Source: an uncultured Porphyromonadaceae bacterium
GTDB lineage: Bacteria; Bacteroidota; Bacteroidia; Bacteroidales; Muribaculaceae
Assembly (NCBI GenBank): GCA_900548875.1
Contig: URMA01000065.1
Location: 1-17,174 of the forward strand
Length of the DNA stretch: 17,174 bases
Direction of reading: 5' to 3'
A program made the position numbers and the translations under genes. Of this stretch, positions 7,529 to 14,409 are shown piece by piece (within the stretch, counting starts at the first letter, position 1; every line of letters begins with the position of its first letter). The notes under the pieces were generated by a model. That model saw only the letters and a list, made by a program, of their open reading frames with translations, was not told the DNA's origin and made no database searches.

Positions 7529-7569
7529 AAAAACCGTCAGGAATACGCCGATATTCCTGACGGTTTTTT
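7529..7569 (+). terminator. Intrinsic terminator after frr
   Basis: A perfect 17-bp inverted repeat (7529-7545 with 7552-7568) has a 6-nt loop, CGCCGA. The core arm reads ACCGTCAGGAATA and the descending arm ends in a run of six T. This is the strongest hairpin noted in the window. Confidence 0.93.
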
Positions 7570-7681
7570 GTTATTTTCAACATAAAAACACAATAATGTA
7601 ATTTTTATTGGTAAAAATGTAACAATATTAAATATTTTTTATTAACTTGCCTACGATTTATAATTAAAACCTATGCTTATG

Positions 7682-9925
7682 ATGAAAAAGATTACATTGT
7701 TAGTGTTGGCTTGCACATTATGCGCAAGCGTTGGTTTTGCTCAAAACAAAAAGGCATTACGGGCAAAGACGATGAAGGTTGAAAACACGGAGGCGGTATC
7801 CAGCCGCCTGTTTACACCGGTTTGCAAGTTCACAAAAGCACAAGTGACGTCAACACCCCGAATGTTGGCAAATGACGCTTCGGCGGTAATCGTTGAAGAA
7901 GACTTCTCAAAATTTACGGCAGGCAGCGAAACCGCTCCGGATGCGACAGACTTAGCAAATGCACAGACAGGCGACATCTCGGCCGATTACACACAAGTTC
8001 CGGGATGGTCGGGTGGAGCCGTGTTCCAAGCCGGAGGTTCTGCATATATTGGTTTTTATCAAGATGAAACAGGCTGGATCAATACTCCGCTACTCGACTT
8101 TTCTGCAAACAACGGAACATTTACCGTAACTTTCCGCGCCAAATCGGCATTATCGGGCGGCGACGAACTGAACGTGCTATTGCTGTACCCTGGCGAACAA
8201 TATGCAACAAGCTCACAATCCGTTGTACTGACTAATGAATGGCAGGAATACAACTTTTCTCTCTCAAAAGGCATAGCCGAATCCTTCATTCAAATGTGGT
8301 CCAACAATGGGGAATATTTTATTGACGACATTAAAATTTCCGCCGAAGGACTTAGCGCACCGCAAAATCCGACCGTGTCAAAATACATGGGCACTTCTGC
8401 CGAATTGAGTTGGGATGCAGTAGCAGAAGCAGACTCCTATCTGCTGAATGTCTACTACTTTAGCATGGATACATGGGACTACGTATATCTGCTCCAGAAT
8501 GAACCTGTAACCGGAACTACCTATACGATAGACGGCTTGAATCCAAGCGAAAGTTACTTCTTTGATGTTGCAGCCGTTCAGGGCGATAAGGTTTCACCGC
8601 TGTCCGAATCAGTATCGATTGTTTCGCCAATTGAGGCACCGATAGCACTCCCGGCAACAAACTATTCGGCCACTTCATTTACTGCCAACTGGGAAGCCGT
8701 TGAAGGAGCAGCGTCCTATCTGTTGAGCGTCATGTCAATGACAGAAGAGGGCGACACCCAATATGTTCTCGAGAATAAGGAAGTGCAAGGAACAAGTTAC
8801 GACGTGAAGGACTTGACAGCAGGTACAGTTTATTACTACCAGGTTACAGCAAAAATGTCTGACGGTTCTGTTTCACAACCTTCTGAAATGATTGCGGCAT
8901 TGCCGACACTCAGCAAGCCGGTAGTGAAAGAAGCGACCGACATCACTGCAACTGGATTTACCGCCAACTGGGAACCGGTAGAATTTGCAAATGTCTATTT
9001 GGCTACTCTTTACAAAGAACATACGGCCATAGCCGACGAAACTTATACAATTGCCAACGCATCGTTCGAAGGACTTGAATCAACCGGAACGCTTGAAAGT
9101 CCGGAAACGTTCTTTGACGCCTATCAACTTACACGTCAGGATGGAGCTTATGGCTGGTATATCAGCATGGCAGCAACAATACCTGGAGCTATGGGTCTGG
9201 ACAATTCCTTTGCAATGTTCTTTGGTCCGTCATTCATGTACTCTCCGCAAGGCAATTTCGGGCAGGCTGGCGGAAAGGTTGCTTTGACACTCGACGTAGT
9301 AGCACCGGCTAACGACAACCTGTGGATCATGTTTGCAGAAATCGTCAACAACGAAATTGTACCGATTGAATCCTCTGTCAAGAGTATTCCTGTTACACCT
9401 ACAATGACTGAACAGAAAGTGACGCTGGAAGGCGGCTCTGACGGCGACGTTATTCTGATGTATTCCGAAAACAACCAAAACGTGTTCTTCGGCTCACTGA
9501 AAGCAGATATCGACCTGAAAGCGGGAGCCAAATTCTCAACAACGGAAGATGCCGTCGTTGCAGAAACAAACAACTGCAGCTTCAAAGATTTGACAGTTAT
9601 GGACGGCGATGCATTTGCCTACGACGTAATGGCAGCATACATTGCAGACTCAAACAACATAGTGTACAGCGAAACTTCCGACAAGATGGAAGTGCAACTG
9701 TCCTCTTCGGTAGCTTCAATTGCTCCGGCGATGGCCAAAGTTAATGTTACTAACGGCATAGTGAATATCAGCAATCCGGCGATGAAGGATGTCGCAGTAT
9801 TCGGCATTGACGGCAAATGTGTCTTTACAGACAACAACGGTTCTGAAACTTTGTCGGTAGAACTGCCGGCAGTTGGAATCTACCTTGTCAAAGTCGGTAC
9901 TGAAATATTCAAAGTCATCAAATAA
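7682..9925 (+). CDS. Secreted multidomain protein: jelly-roll, fibronectin type III repeats and T9SS-like tail
   Basis: Starting at 7682 gives a clean signal peptide (MKKITLLVLACTLCASVGFA, cleavage near residue 20); in-frame ATGs at 7673 and 7679 only add residues. Numbering here is for the 747-residue form. Residues 70-222 look like a jelly-roll domain of the choice-of-anchor or carbohydrate-binding kind (EEDFSKF, then YFIDDIKIS). Two fibronectin type III domains follow at about 226-313 and 317-405. A third begins at 410 (FTANWEPV) but is interrupted at about 450-622 by a second jelly-roll-like segment, and resumes with FKDLTVMDGDAFAYDV. Residues 677-747 resemble the Por secretion tail: GIVNIS, GIDGKCVF, GIYLVKVG and a basic end. 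Export to the surface by type IX secretion is inferred. No catalytic residues are evident. It is a single-gene unit with its own terminator; no clean promoter box is seen in the AT-rich leader. Confidence 0.85.
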   Translation: MKKITLLVLACTLCASVGFAQNKKALRAKTMKVENTEAVSSRLFTPVCKFTKAQVTSTPRMLANDASAVIVEEDFSKFTAGSETAPDATDLANAQTGDISADYTQVPGWSGGAVFQAGGSAYIGFYQDETGWINTPLLDFSANNGTFTVTFRAKSALSGGDELNVLLLYPGEQYATSSQSVVLTNEWQEYNFSLSKGIAESFIQMWSNNGEYFIDDIKISAEGLSAPQNPTVSKYMGTSAELSWDAVAEADSYLLNVYYFSMDTWDYVYLLQNEPVTGTTYTIDGLNPSESYFFDVAAVQGDKVSPLSESVSIVSPIEAPIALPATNYSATSFTANWEAVEGAASYLLSVMSMTEEGDTQYVLENKEVQGTSYDVKDLTAGTVYYYQVTAKMSDGSVSQPSEMIAALPTLSKPVVKEATDITATGFTANWEPVEFANVYLATLYKEHTAIADETYTIANASFEGLESTGTLESPETFFDAYQLTRQDGAYGWYISMAATIPGAMGLDNSFAMFFGPSFMYSPQGNFGQAGGKVALTLDVVAPANDNLWIMFAEIVNNEIVPIESSVKSIPVTPTMTEQKVTLEGGSDGDVILMYSENNQNVFFGSLKADIDLKAGAKFSTTEDAVVAETNNCSFKDLTVMDGDAFAYDVMAAYIADSNNIVYSETSDKMEVQLSSSVASIAPAMAKVNVTNGIVNISNPAMKDVAVFGIDGKCVFTDNNGSETLSVELPAVGIYLVKVGTEIFKVIK

Positions 9926-9950
9926 AATCCGGTAAATTTTAGGGTTATGT

Positions 9951-9987
9951 ATTGGGGCAGGTTTTTACGACTTGCCCCAATTTTTTT
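9951..9987 (+). terminator. Intrinsic terminator after the secreted FN3 protein
   Basis: ATTGGGGCAGG (9951-9961) pairs with CTTGCCCCAAT (9971-9981) through one G-U pair, around a 9-nt loop. The descending arm runs into seven T. Confidence 0.9.
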
Positions 9988-10025
9988 ATCAAAAAACAGC
10001 TCAAAAAATGCCCCTAAAAACAACT

Positions 10026-10102
10026 TGTACATCAATGACCACTGCTTAATTTTTGTAAGACATTGATTTACAATACAATCCCAAAATGCTTATGTACATC
10101 AA
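10026..10102 (+). repeat. Pair of TGTACATCAA direct repeats upstream of the small transcription unit
   Basis: The 10-mer TGTACATCAA occurs at 10026-10035 and 10093-10102, so the copies start 67 bp apart. The second copy ends 5 bp before the -33 box of the promoter at 10107. ATCAATG (10031-10037) and CATTGAT (10061-10067) also form an inverted repeat in the same stretch. These could be binding sites for a regulator. Two 10-mers alone are weak evidence. Confidence 0.3.
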
Positions 10103-10106
10103 AAAA

Positions 10107-10139
10107 TTTGGTGACTTGGGAAAAATCGTAGTAATTTTG
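10107..10139 (+). promoter_or_regulatory. Bacteroidetes promoter of a small transcription unit
   Basis: TTTG (10107-10110) and a perfect TAATTTTG -7 box (10132-10139) are separated by 21 bp. The predicted transcript starts near 10146 and, with the terminator at 10448-10486, would be about 340 nt long. Confidence 0.55.
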
Positions 10140-10176
10140 CATCGCAACTAAAGAAAAAAGTAATGTTTTTATTGTA

Positions 10177-10430
10177 ATGGAATAACATCGTATCTGAGAG
10201 CAGTTACGAATTCCGTTAAAACGATTAAGACCCCATTTAGGTCGAAATCCAATGGAAAAGATAATATCTACTACGCAACACTGACAACTGATAAAAACCA
10301 AGTGAAGTTTTCCGTAATGCCTTCTTGAGCTAGAAGGTTTCGGAAAATGGGAACTATCGAAAACAACACTCCTGCAAAAGGTGAACTGAATGTTTGTTTT
10401 GTGGTACAAAAGAATGTAAAAGTCGAATAG
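10177..10430 (+). pseudogene. Decayed small gene of unknown family
   Basis: One frame (codons beginning at 10179) reads like a real protein, ITSYLRAVTNSVKTIKTP, then a segment ending NIYYATLTTDKNQVKFSVMPS, and stops at TGA (10326-10328). The same frame continues past that stop through NNTPAKGELNVCFVVQKN to TAG (10428-10430). The nearest ATG (10177) is one base out of frame and meets TAA after two codons; a single added A after GAA would join it to the open frame. Between 10323 and 10347 another frame gives LELEGFGK, which suggests compensating frameshifts. Third-position GC (about 39% over 49 codons) looks lower than in the flanking genes. I do not recognise the family. Alternatives are an ancestral coding stretch now transcribed as a non-coding RNA, or local sequence errors. 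Confidence 0.4.
10308..10347 (+). other. Two-tier inverted repeat inside the decayed gene
   Basis: TTTTCCG (10308-10314) is the exact complement of CGGAAAA (10341-10347). Inside it, CCTTCT (10320-10325) pairs with AGAAGG (10332-10337) around the loop TGAGCT, with a 5 by 3 internal loop between the two helices. The in-frame TGA falls in the apical loop. The fold could belong to a structured RNA or be fortuitous. Confidence 0.4.
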
Positions 10431-10447
10431 TTTCTTGAAAATCACAG

Positions 10448-10486
10448 CTTAGGGGCTTGCCGGGAGGCACGCCCCTAAGTGTTTTA
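10448..10486 (+). terminator. Intrinsic terminator of the small transcription unit
   Basis: CTTAGGGGC (10448-10456) pairs perfectly with GCCCCTAAG (10471-10479). A further TGCC/GGCA helix with a GGGA loop stacks inside after one mismatch. A T-rich TGTTTTAT follows. It lies 18 bp after the TAG of the decayed frame, as expected for the end of a real transcription unit. Confidence 0.8.
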
Positions 10487-10855
10487 TATAATATCTCCAA
10501 AGTCGGTCCGAAAGCGGATTCCGTTAGCGGGAACTGCCTCCACCGGGAAGCAAAGAAACACTGAAACACTATTCCAAACCGCTTTCAAGGCCGCTGCACG
10601 CGAGAAAGCATGGAAATATATGGAAGACCCACGTCAATTAAAAATGGCAGGAAGAGCCGGAAAACGTCATTCCGCGGCCTATCATCCCGTTCATTCCGAT
10701 TGCCATGGCGTTTCTTGTCGCCCCGGCATGCGGTGAACCATCCGCCGACGGAAAGATAACGACTTTACAGCACAAAAACAAAGCGGGCGCACAATATTCA
10801 AATGACACCGGCAACAAAAAAGAGGGAACTACGCCGGAATGATGAAAATTCTTCG
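10487..10855. other. Gap with no defensible gene
   Basis: The plus strand has an 85-codon frame, opening in the preceding terminator (10479) and ending at 10736, whose middle (ETLFQTAFKAAAREKAWKY) looks more protein-like than its ends. Another frame from about 10649 reads through IIPFIPIAMAFLVAPACGEP to a stop near 10841. Neither has a promoter box or recognisable similarity, and both may be remnants of one frameshifted gene. Several short GC-rich hairpins occur near 10505-10530. I see no tRNA, rRNA or CRISPR here. Confidence 0.3.
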
Positions 10856-10863
10856 TATTTTTG
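10856..10863 (+). promoter_or_regulatory. -7 promoter box for nadB
   Basis: TATTTTTG matches TAnnTTTG exactly. Transcription would start near 10870, which favours the nadB ATG at 10890 (about 20 nt leader) over the ATG at 10878 (about 8 nt). No clear -33 box is seen. Confidence 0.55.
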
Positions 10864-10889
10864 CGTTTTAAAGACTAATGCGGAAAGCT

Positions 10890-12485
10890 ATGGTTTATAA
10901 GTACGATTTTCTTGTAATAGGTTCCGGTATTGCCGGAATGAGCTATGCCCTGAAAGTAGCGGGCAAAGGTGGTAGGGTTGCACTGGTGTGCAAAACTACA
11001 CTGGAAGAGGCCAACACGTATTACGCGCAAGGCGGTGTCGCCTCGGTGACAAACCTGCTTGTCGACAATTTCGACAAACACATTGAAGATACAATGATAG
11101 CCGGAGACTGGCTGAGCGACCGCAAGGCGGTGGAGAAAGTGGTGAGAAACGCTCCGGCACAAATCAAACAGCTGATTGAATGGGGAGTGCAATTCGACAA
11201 AAACGAGAAAGGCGAATTCGACCTGCACCGCGAAGGCGGACACTCTGAATTCCGTATTCTTCACCATGCCGACAACACGGGTGCCGAAATTCAGGAAAGT
11301 CTGATTCGCGCCGTGAAACAGCATCCCGACATCGACATCTTTGAAAATTCGTTTGCTGTGGAAATCATTACACAGCACCACCTCGGAAAAATTGTGACTC
11401 GCCGCACCCCGGACATCACTTGCTACGGAGCCTATGTACTTGACGTGGCTACCAAAAAGGTCAACACGTTTCTTTCGAAAGTGACAGTCATGGCCACCGG
11501 AGGCATCGGACAGGTATACACCACTACGACCAACCCGTCGGTAGCAACCGGCGACGGCATTGCCATGGTCTACCGTGCCAAGGGAACGGTGAAGGACATG
11601 GAATTCATTCAGTTCCACCCCACTGCCCTCTTCCATCCGGGCGACCGTCCGTCATTCCTCATCACGGAAGCCATGCGCGGCTATGGGGCTGTGCTCCGCA
11701 CCTGCGACGGCAAGGAATTCATGCAGAAATACGACAAACGGCTGTCGCTCGCTCCTCGCGACATTGTGGCACGTGCCATCGACAATGAAATGAAAATGCG
11801 CGGCGAAGACCACGTCTATCTCGACGTTACCCACAAGGATGCCGAAGAAACGAAACACCACTTCCCGAACATTTATGCGAAGTGTCTGAGCCTCGGCATC
11901 GACATCACGAAAGACTATATTCCGGTTGCCCCTGCCGCCCACTATCTTTGCGGCGGTATCAAGGTCGACCTGAACGGCTGTTCGTCTATCCAGCGACTGT
12001 ATGCTGTGGGCGAATGTTCCTGCACAGGACTTCACGGCGGAAACCGACTGGCCTCCAACTCGCTTATCGAAGCCGTGGTTTATGCCGATGCCGCTGCAAA
12101 ACACAGCCTTGAAAATATCGGCCACTATTCGTTCCGCGAAGACGTGCCGGAATGGAACGACGAAGGCACGCAGCACAACGAAGAAATGGTGCTCATCACT
12201 CAAAGTCTGCGCGAAGTGAACCAGATTATGAGCACTTACGTGGGCATTGTCCGCTCGAATCTCCGCCTCGACCGCGCATGGAATCGCCTCGACATCCTCT
12301 ACGAAGAGACCGAAAAGCTGTTCAAACAGAGCACGGCATCGAAAGAGATTTGCGAACTGCGCAACATCATCAACGTCGGCTATCTGATTATGCGACAGGC
12401 CAAAGAACGCCACGAATCGCGCGGCTTGCACTACTCGATCGACTATCCGCCTGCACCTCATAAAGAAATCAGTTTTGACAACTAA
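10890..12485 (+). CDS. nadB: L-aspartate oxidase NadB
   Basis: NadB oxidises L-aspartate to iminoaspartate with FAD, using oxygen or fumarate as electron acceptor. It is the first step of de novo NAD synthesis and feeds quinolinate synthase NadA. From the ATG at 10890 the protein has 531 residues, close to the E. coli enzyme. The FAD motif VIGSGIAG lies near the N-terminus (Gly11, Gly13, Gly16). It is followed by the ANTYYAQGGVAS block, HREGGHS (around 113-119), MEFIQFHPTA with its active-site His, APRDIVARA with Arg290, AAHYLCGGI with His351, and GLHGGNRLASNSLIEA near the flavin. An in-frame ATG at 10878 would add four residues, but it sits very close to the predicted transcription start. 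nadA and nadC are not adjacent, and a terminator hairpin follows, so the gene stands alone. Confidence 0.97.
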   Translation: MVYKYDFLVIGSGIAGMSYALKVAGKGGRVALVCKTTLEEANTYYAQGGVASVTNLLVDNFDKHIEDTMIAGDWLSDRKAVEKVVRNAPAQIKQLIEWGVQFDKNEKGEFDLHREGGHSEFRILHHADNTGAEIQESLIRAVKQHPDIDIFENSFAVEIITQHHLGKIVTRRTPDITCYGAYVLDVATKKVNTFLSKVTVMATGGIGQVYTTTTNPSVATGDGIAMVYRAKGTVKDMEFIQFHPTALFHPGDRPSFLITEAMRGYGAVLRTCDGKEFMQKYDKRLSLAPRDIVARAIDNEMKMRGEDHVYLDVTHKDAEETKHHFPNIYAKCLSLGIDITKDYIPVAPAAHYLCGGIKVDLNGCSSIQRLYAVGECSCTGLHGGNRLASNSLIEAVVYADAAAKHSLENIGHYSFREDVPEWNDEGTQHNEEMVLITQSLREVNQIMSTYVGIVRSNLRLDRAWNRLDILYEETEKLFKQSTASKEICELRNIINVGYLIMRQAKERHESRGLHYSIDYPPAPHKEISFDN

Positions 12486-12514
12486 CTGCAGCAGACTGCT
12501 GAAACCGTTAAAAC

Positions 12515-12551
12515 GCGAGAGGCATCCGGAAACAGTCCGGGTGCCTCTCGC
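12515..12551 (+). terminator. Hairpin after nadB, probable terminator
   Basis: GCGAGAGGCATCCGG (12515-12529) pairs over 15 bp, with one G-U, with CCGGGTGCCTCTCGC (12537-12551) around a 7-nt loop. There is no U tract afterwards (TGTCTAAAG), so it may act as an mRNA 3'-end stabiliser or need help to terminate. Confidence 0.65.
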
Positions 12552-12655
12552 TGTCTAAAGGGGGCACCCAAAAGCAACGTCGCCCATATCTACATAAATA
12601 TTACTAAAAATCATTAAGAGAGAAACGGCTCCGGGTGAAAATCCACCGATATCCT

Positions 12656-12663
12656 TATCTTTG
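12656..12663 (+). promoter_or_regulatory. -7 promoter box for the TPR regulator
   Basis: TATCTTTG matches TAnnTTTG and predicts transcription from about 12670. That is downstream of the earliest in-frame ATG (12635), so translation must begin later, at 12701, which gives a leader of about 30 nt. Confidence 0.6.
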
Positions 12664-12700
12664 CAAAACTATCTTAAAATCAAGAGACTACACTTACTTA

Positions 12701-14332
12701 ATGACAAAATACTTTTTAGGCTTATTCTGTTTGGTTCTGTTGGTCATATCCTGCCAGAACCAATCTGTTTTCGATTACGAAGCAATGAAACGGGAATTGA
12801 ACGAAAATCCCCGCGAACTGCTTGTAAAACTCGACACGCTGCTGTCAACCCGTCTCAACAAGCAGGACAAGGCAGACGCGACACTGATGCGCTACGACTG
12901 CTTCGAACGTCTGGACTCGTTTCCCAAGCCCGACAGCACACTGCTGGAGCTGACCCAATACTACAACAGTATCGGCGATTCGGCCAAACTGTGCCGTGCA
13001 TACTATTTCAATGCCCGACAGCTTCACAGCGACTATTTCTACATCCGCGCCATGGTCAACTACCGCAAGGCGGAACGACTGGCCGCCAACGTCGATTCTA
13101 CGCTGCTGTTTCAAATAAAAATGCACCTGGTGCCGATTTATCATTTCAACCAGCAGGCCACGACTGAAATGGAAACGCTGAACGAAGCCATCAGCCTCGC
13201 TATTCAGCTGAACGACTCCCTCCTCCTGTCGAAAGCCTACAAGACGGAAGCCATGCTCCACCGCGAACACAAGCGTTACGAAGAAGCTCTCGTGTCGTTC
13301 AACAAGGCATGTAGCTACGCTCCTTTCAACAAACGGAAATGGAAGGCGGAAATGCTGATGGAAAAGGCCCGTACGCAACTGTCGCTCGACAAGCTGGAAC
13401 AGGCGCTGACAACTCTCGACAAGGCCATAGCAACGGATTCGGCCGACGTTCCGCAAGCCTATCGCGCCAAAGTCTGCATAAAATATTTCATGTCGCCCAA
13501 CCCGGATTCCCACGGCAAATTTCTCAACATCGTTCAGCAAATGCCACTGATGGAAAAGATGAACGCCTATCGGAATGCCGCCCACTGGCTCCAACTCCAC
13601 GGAATGTCGGAAGAAGCATTGGCCTGCATGAAAAAATACACCGACTTGCGGGATTCGCTCGACATGAACCGCAAGGACATTTTCCTGGAACGTGCCCGTA
13701 TGCTGCAGGATTTCAAACGGCAGCAGGAAAGGGTTGCCGAAGCGGAAAACGAGCGCACAAGCGACTGGATGCTGTTCTACCGGCTGTTGGCGCTGTTTGC
13801 GCTGTCATTGCTGCTGCTGTTTGCTTTCTATCACAACATGAAACGCAAAAAGTCAAGACTGGAAATCGGCATCCAACAGGAGAAAAAAGAAAACTACCGC
13901 CTGATGCTCAAGCAGCAGCAGACGGAAATGCAGTTCCTGCGCGAAAAGGAAGCAAAGGAAAAGATGGAAATCGACCAATTGAGCCAAAAGGTGGAATATT
14001 TCAAGCGCCTGAATGCCATAACGGTGCCGATTCTGATGAATACCCGCAACCGGACAGGGGCGCTGCATCTGACAGAAGAAGACTGGGAAACGGTTGTCAA
14101 CAACACCAACGCCTGCTTCGACAATTTCACCTCCCGACTGAAGGCCCAACACCCGACGCTGACCGACGAGGAAATACGTTTCTGCTGCCTTATCAAGATG
14201 GAGCTCCCCTTGTCGCTGCTGGCAGAAATCTATCACATTGCCAAAGGAAGCATCTCGCGGAAAAAAATGCGTCTGAAAGAAAAAATGACCATCCTCAACG
14301 GCACTTTTGACGAATACATCGCGGATTTCTAA
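12701..14332 (+). CDS. Membrane-anchored TPR regulator with C-terminal helix-turn-helix-like domain
   Basis: The frame is open from 12635, but the promoter box and the lipoprotein signal (MTKYFLGLFCLVLLVISCQ, lipobox VISC, Cys18) fix the start at 12701, giving 543 residues. Residues 20-340 are a helical TPR region, with clear units near 178-210 and 218-250. One transmembrane helix follows (about 356-378), then a charged coiled coil (about 381-435). The C-terminal domain (about 485-540) contains LTDEEIRFCCLIKMELP, then LAEIYHIAKGSISRKKMRLK, a pattern like LuxR/GerE-type helix-turn-helix domains. Proteins of this layout are common in Bacteroidales and are thought to link a periplasmic signal to transcription. 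Here the periplasmic half would sense or bind a partner and the cytoplasmic tail would bind DNA. It converges on a GH3 gene that it might control. Function is inferred, not shown. Confidence 0.8.
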   Translation: MTKYFLGLFCLVLLVISCQNQSVFDYEAMKRELNENPRELLVKLDTLLSTRLNKQDKADATLMRYDCFERLDSFPKPDSTLLELTQYYNSIGDSAKLCRAYYFNARQLHSDYFYIRAMVNYRKAERLAANVDSTLLFQIKMHLVPIYHFNQQATTEMETLNEAISLAIQLNDSLLLSKAYKTEAMLHREHKRYEEALVSFNKACSYAPFNKRKWKAEMLMEKARTQLSLDKLEQALTTLDKAIATDSADVPQAYRAKVCIKYFMSPNPDSHGKFLNIVQQMPLMEKMNAYRNAAHWLQLHGMSEEALACMKKYTDLRDSLDMNRKDIFLERARMLQDFKRQQERVAEAENERTSDWMLFYRLLALFALSLLLLFAFYHNMKRKKSRLEIGIQQEKKENYRLMLKQQQTEMQFLREKEAKEKMEIDQLSQKVEYFKRLNAITVPILMNTRNRTGALHLTEEDWETVVNNTNACFDNFTSRLKAQHPTLTDEEIRFCCLIKMELPLSLLAEIYHIAKGSISRKKMRLKEKMTILNGTFDEYIADF

Positions 14333-14350
14333 GAACAAGTCAATTAACAT

Positions 14351-14390
14351 AAAACCGGCGACTTCCATCGACAGGGAATCGCCGGTTTTT
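14351..14390. terminator. Shared terminator between the regulator and the GH3 gene
   Basis: AAAACCGGCGA (14351-14361) pairs with TCGCCGGTTTT (14379-14389), and TTCC/GGAA extends the stem past a one-base bulge, with an 8-nt loop. The T run on the plus strand, and the A-rich left arm read as T on the minus strand, suit termination of both convergent genes. Confidence 0.85.
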
Positions 14391-14409
14391 GTATTGATAT
14401 GCAAATAGT

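Noticed and set aside
6168..7583. 471-codon open frame on the minus strand across pyrH and frr
   Set aside because: It covers two unmistakable genes and a terminator on the other strand; its translation is His/Phe/Cys-rich with no domain.
10326..10328. TGA in a hairpin as a selenocysteine site
   Set aside because: A bacterial SECIS lies just downstream of the UGA, not with UGA in the apical loop, and a second stop (TAG) and a missing start point to decay.
10068..10445. 125-codon minus-strand frame across the decayed small gene
   Set aside because: Its codons are the exact complements of the protein-like plus-strand frame, it would be read against the mapped promoter and terminator, and its composition (many Phe, Cys, His, Ser) looks like a shadow.
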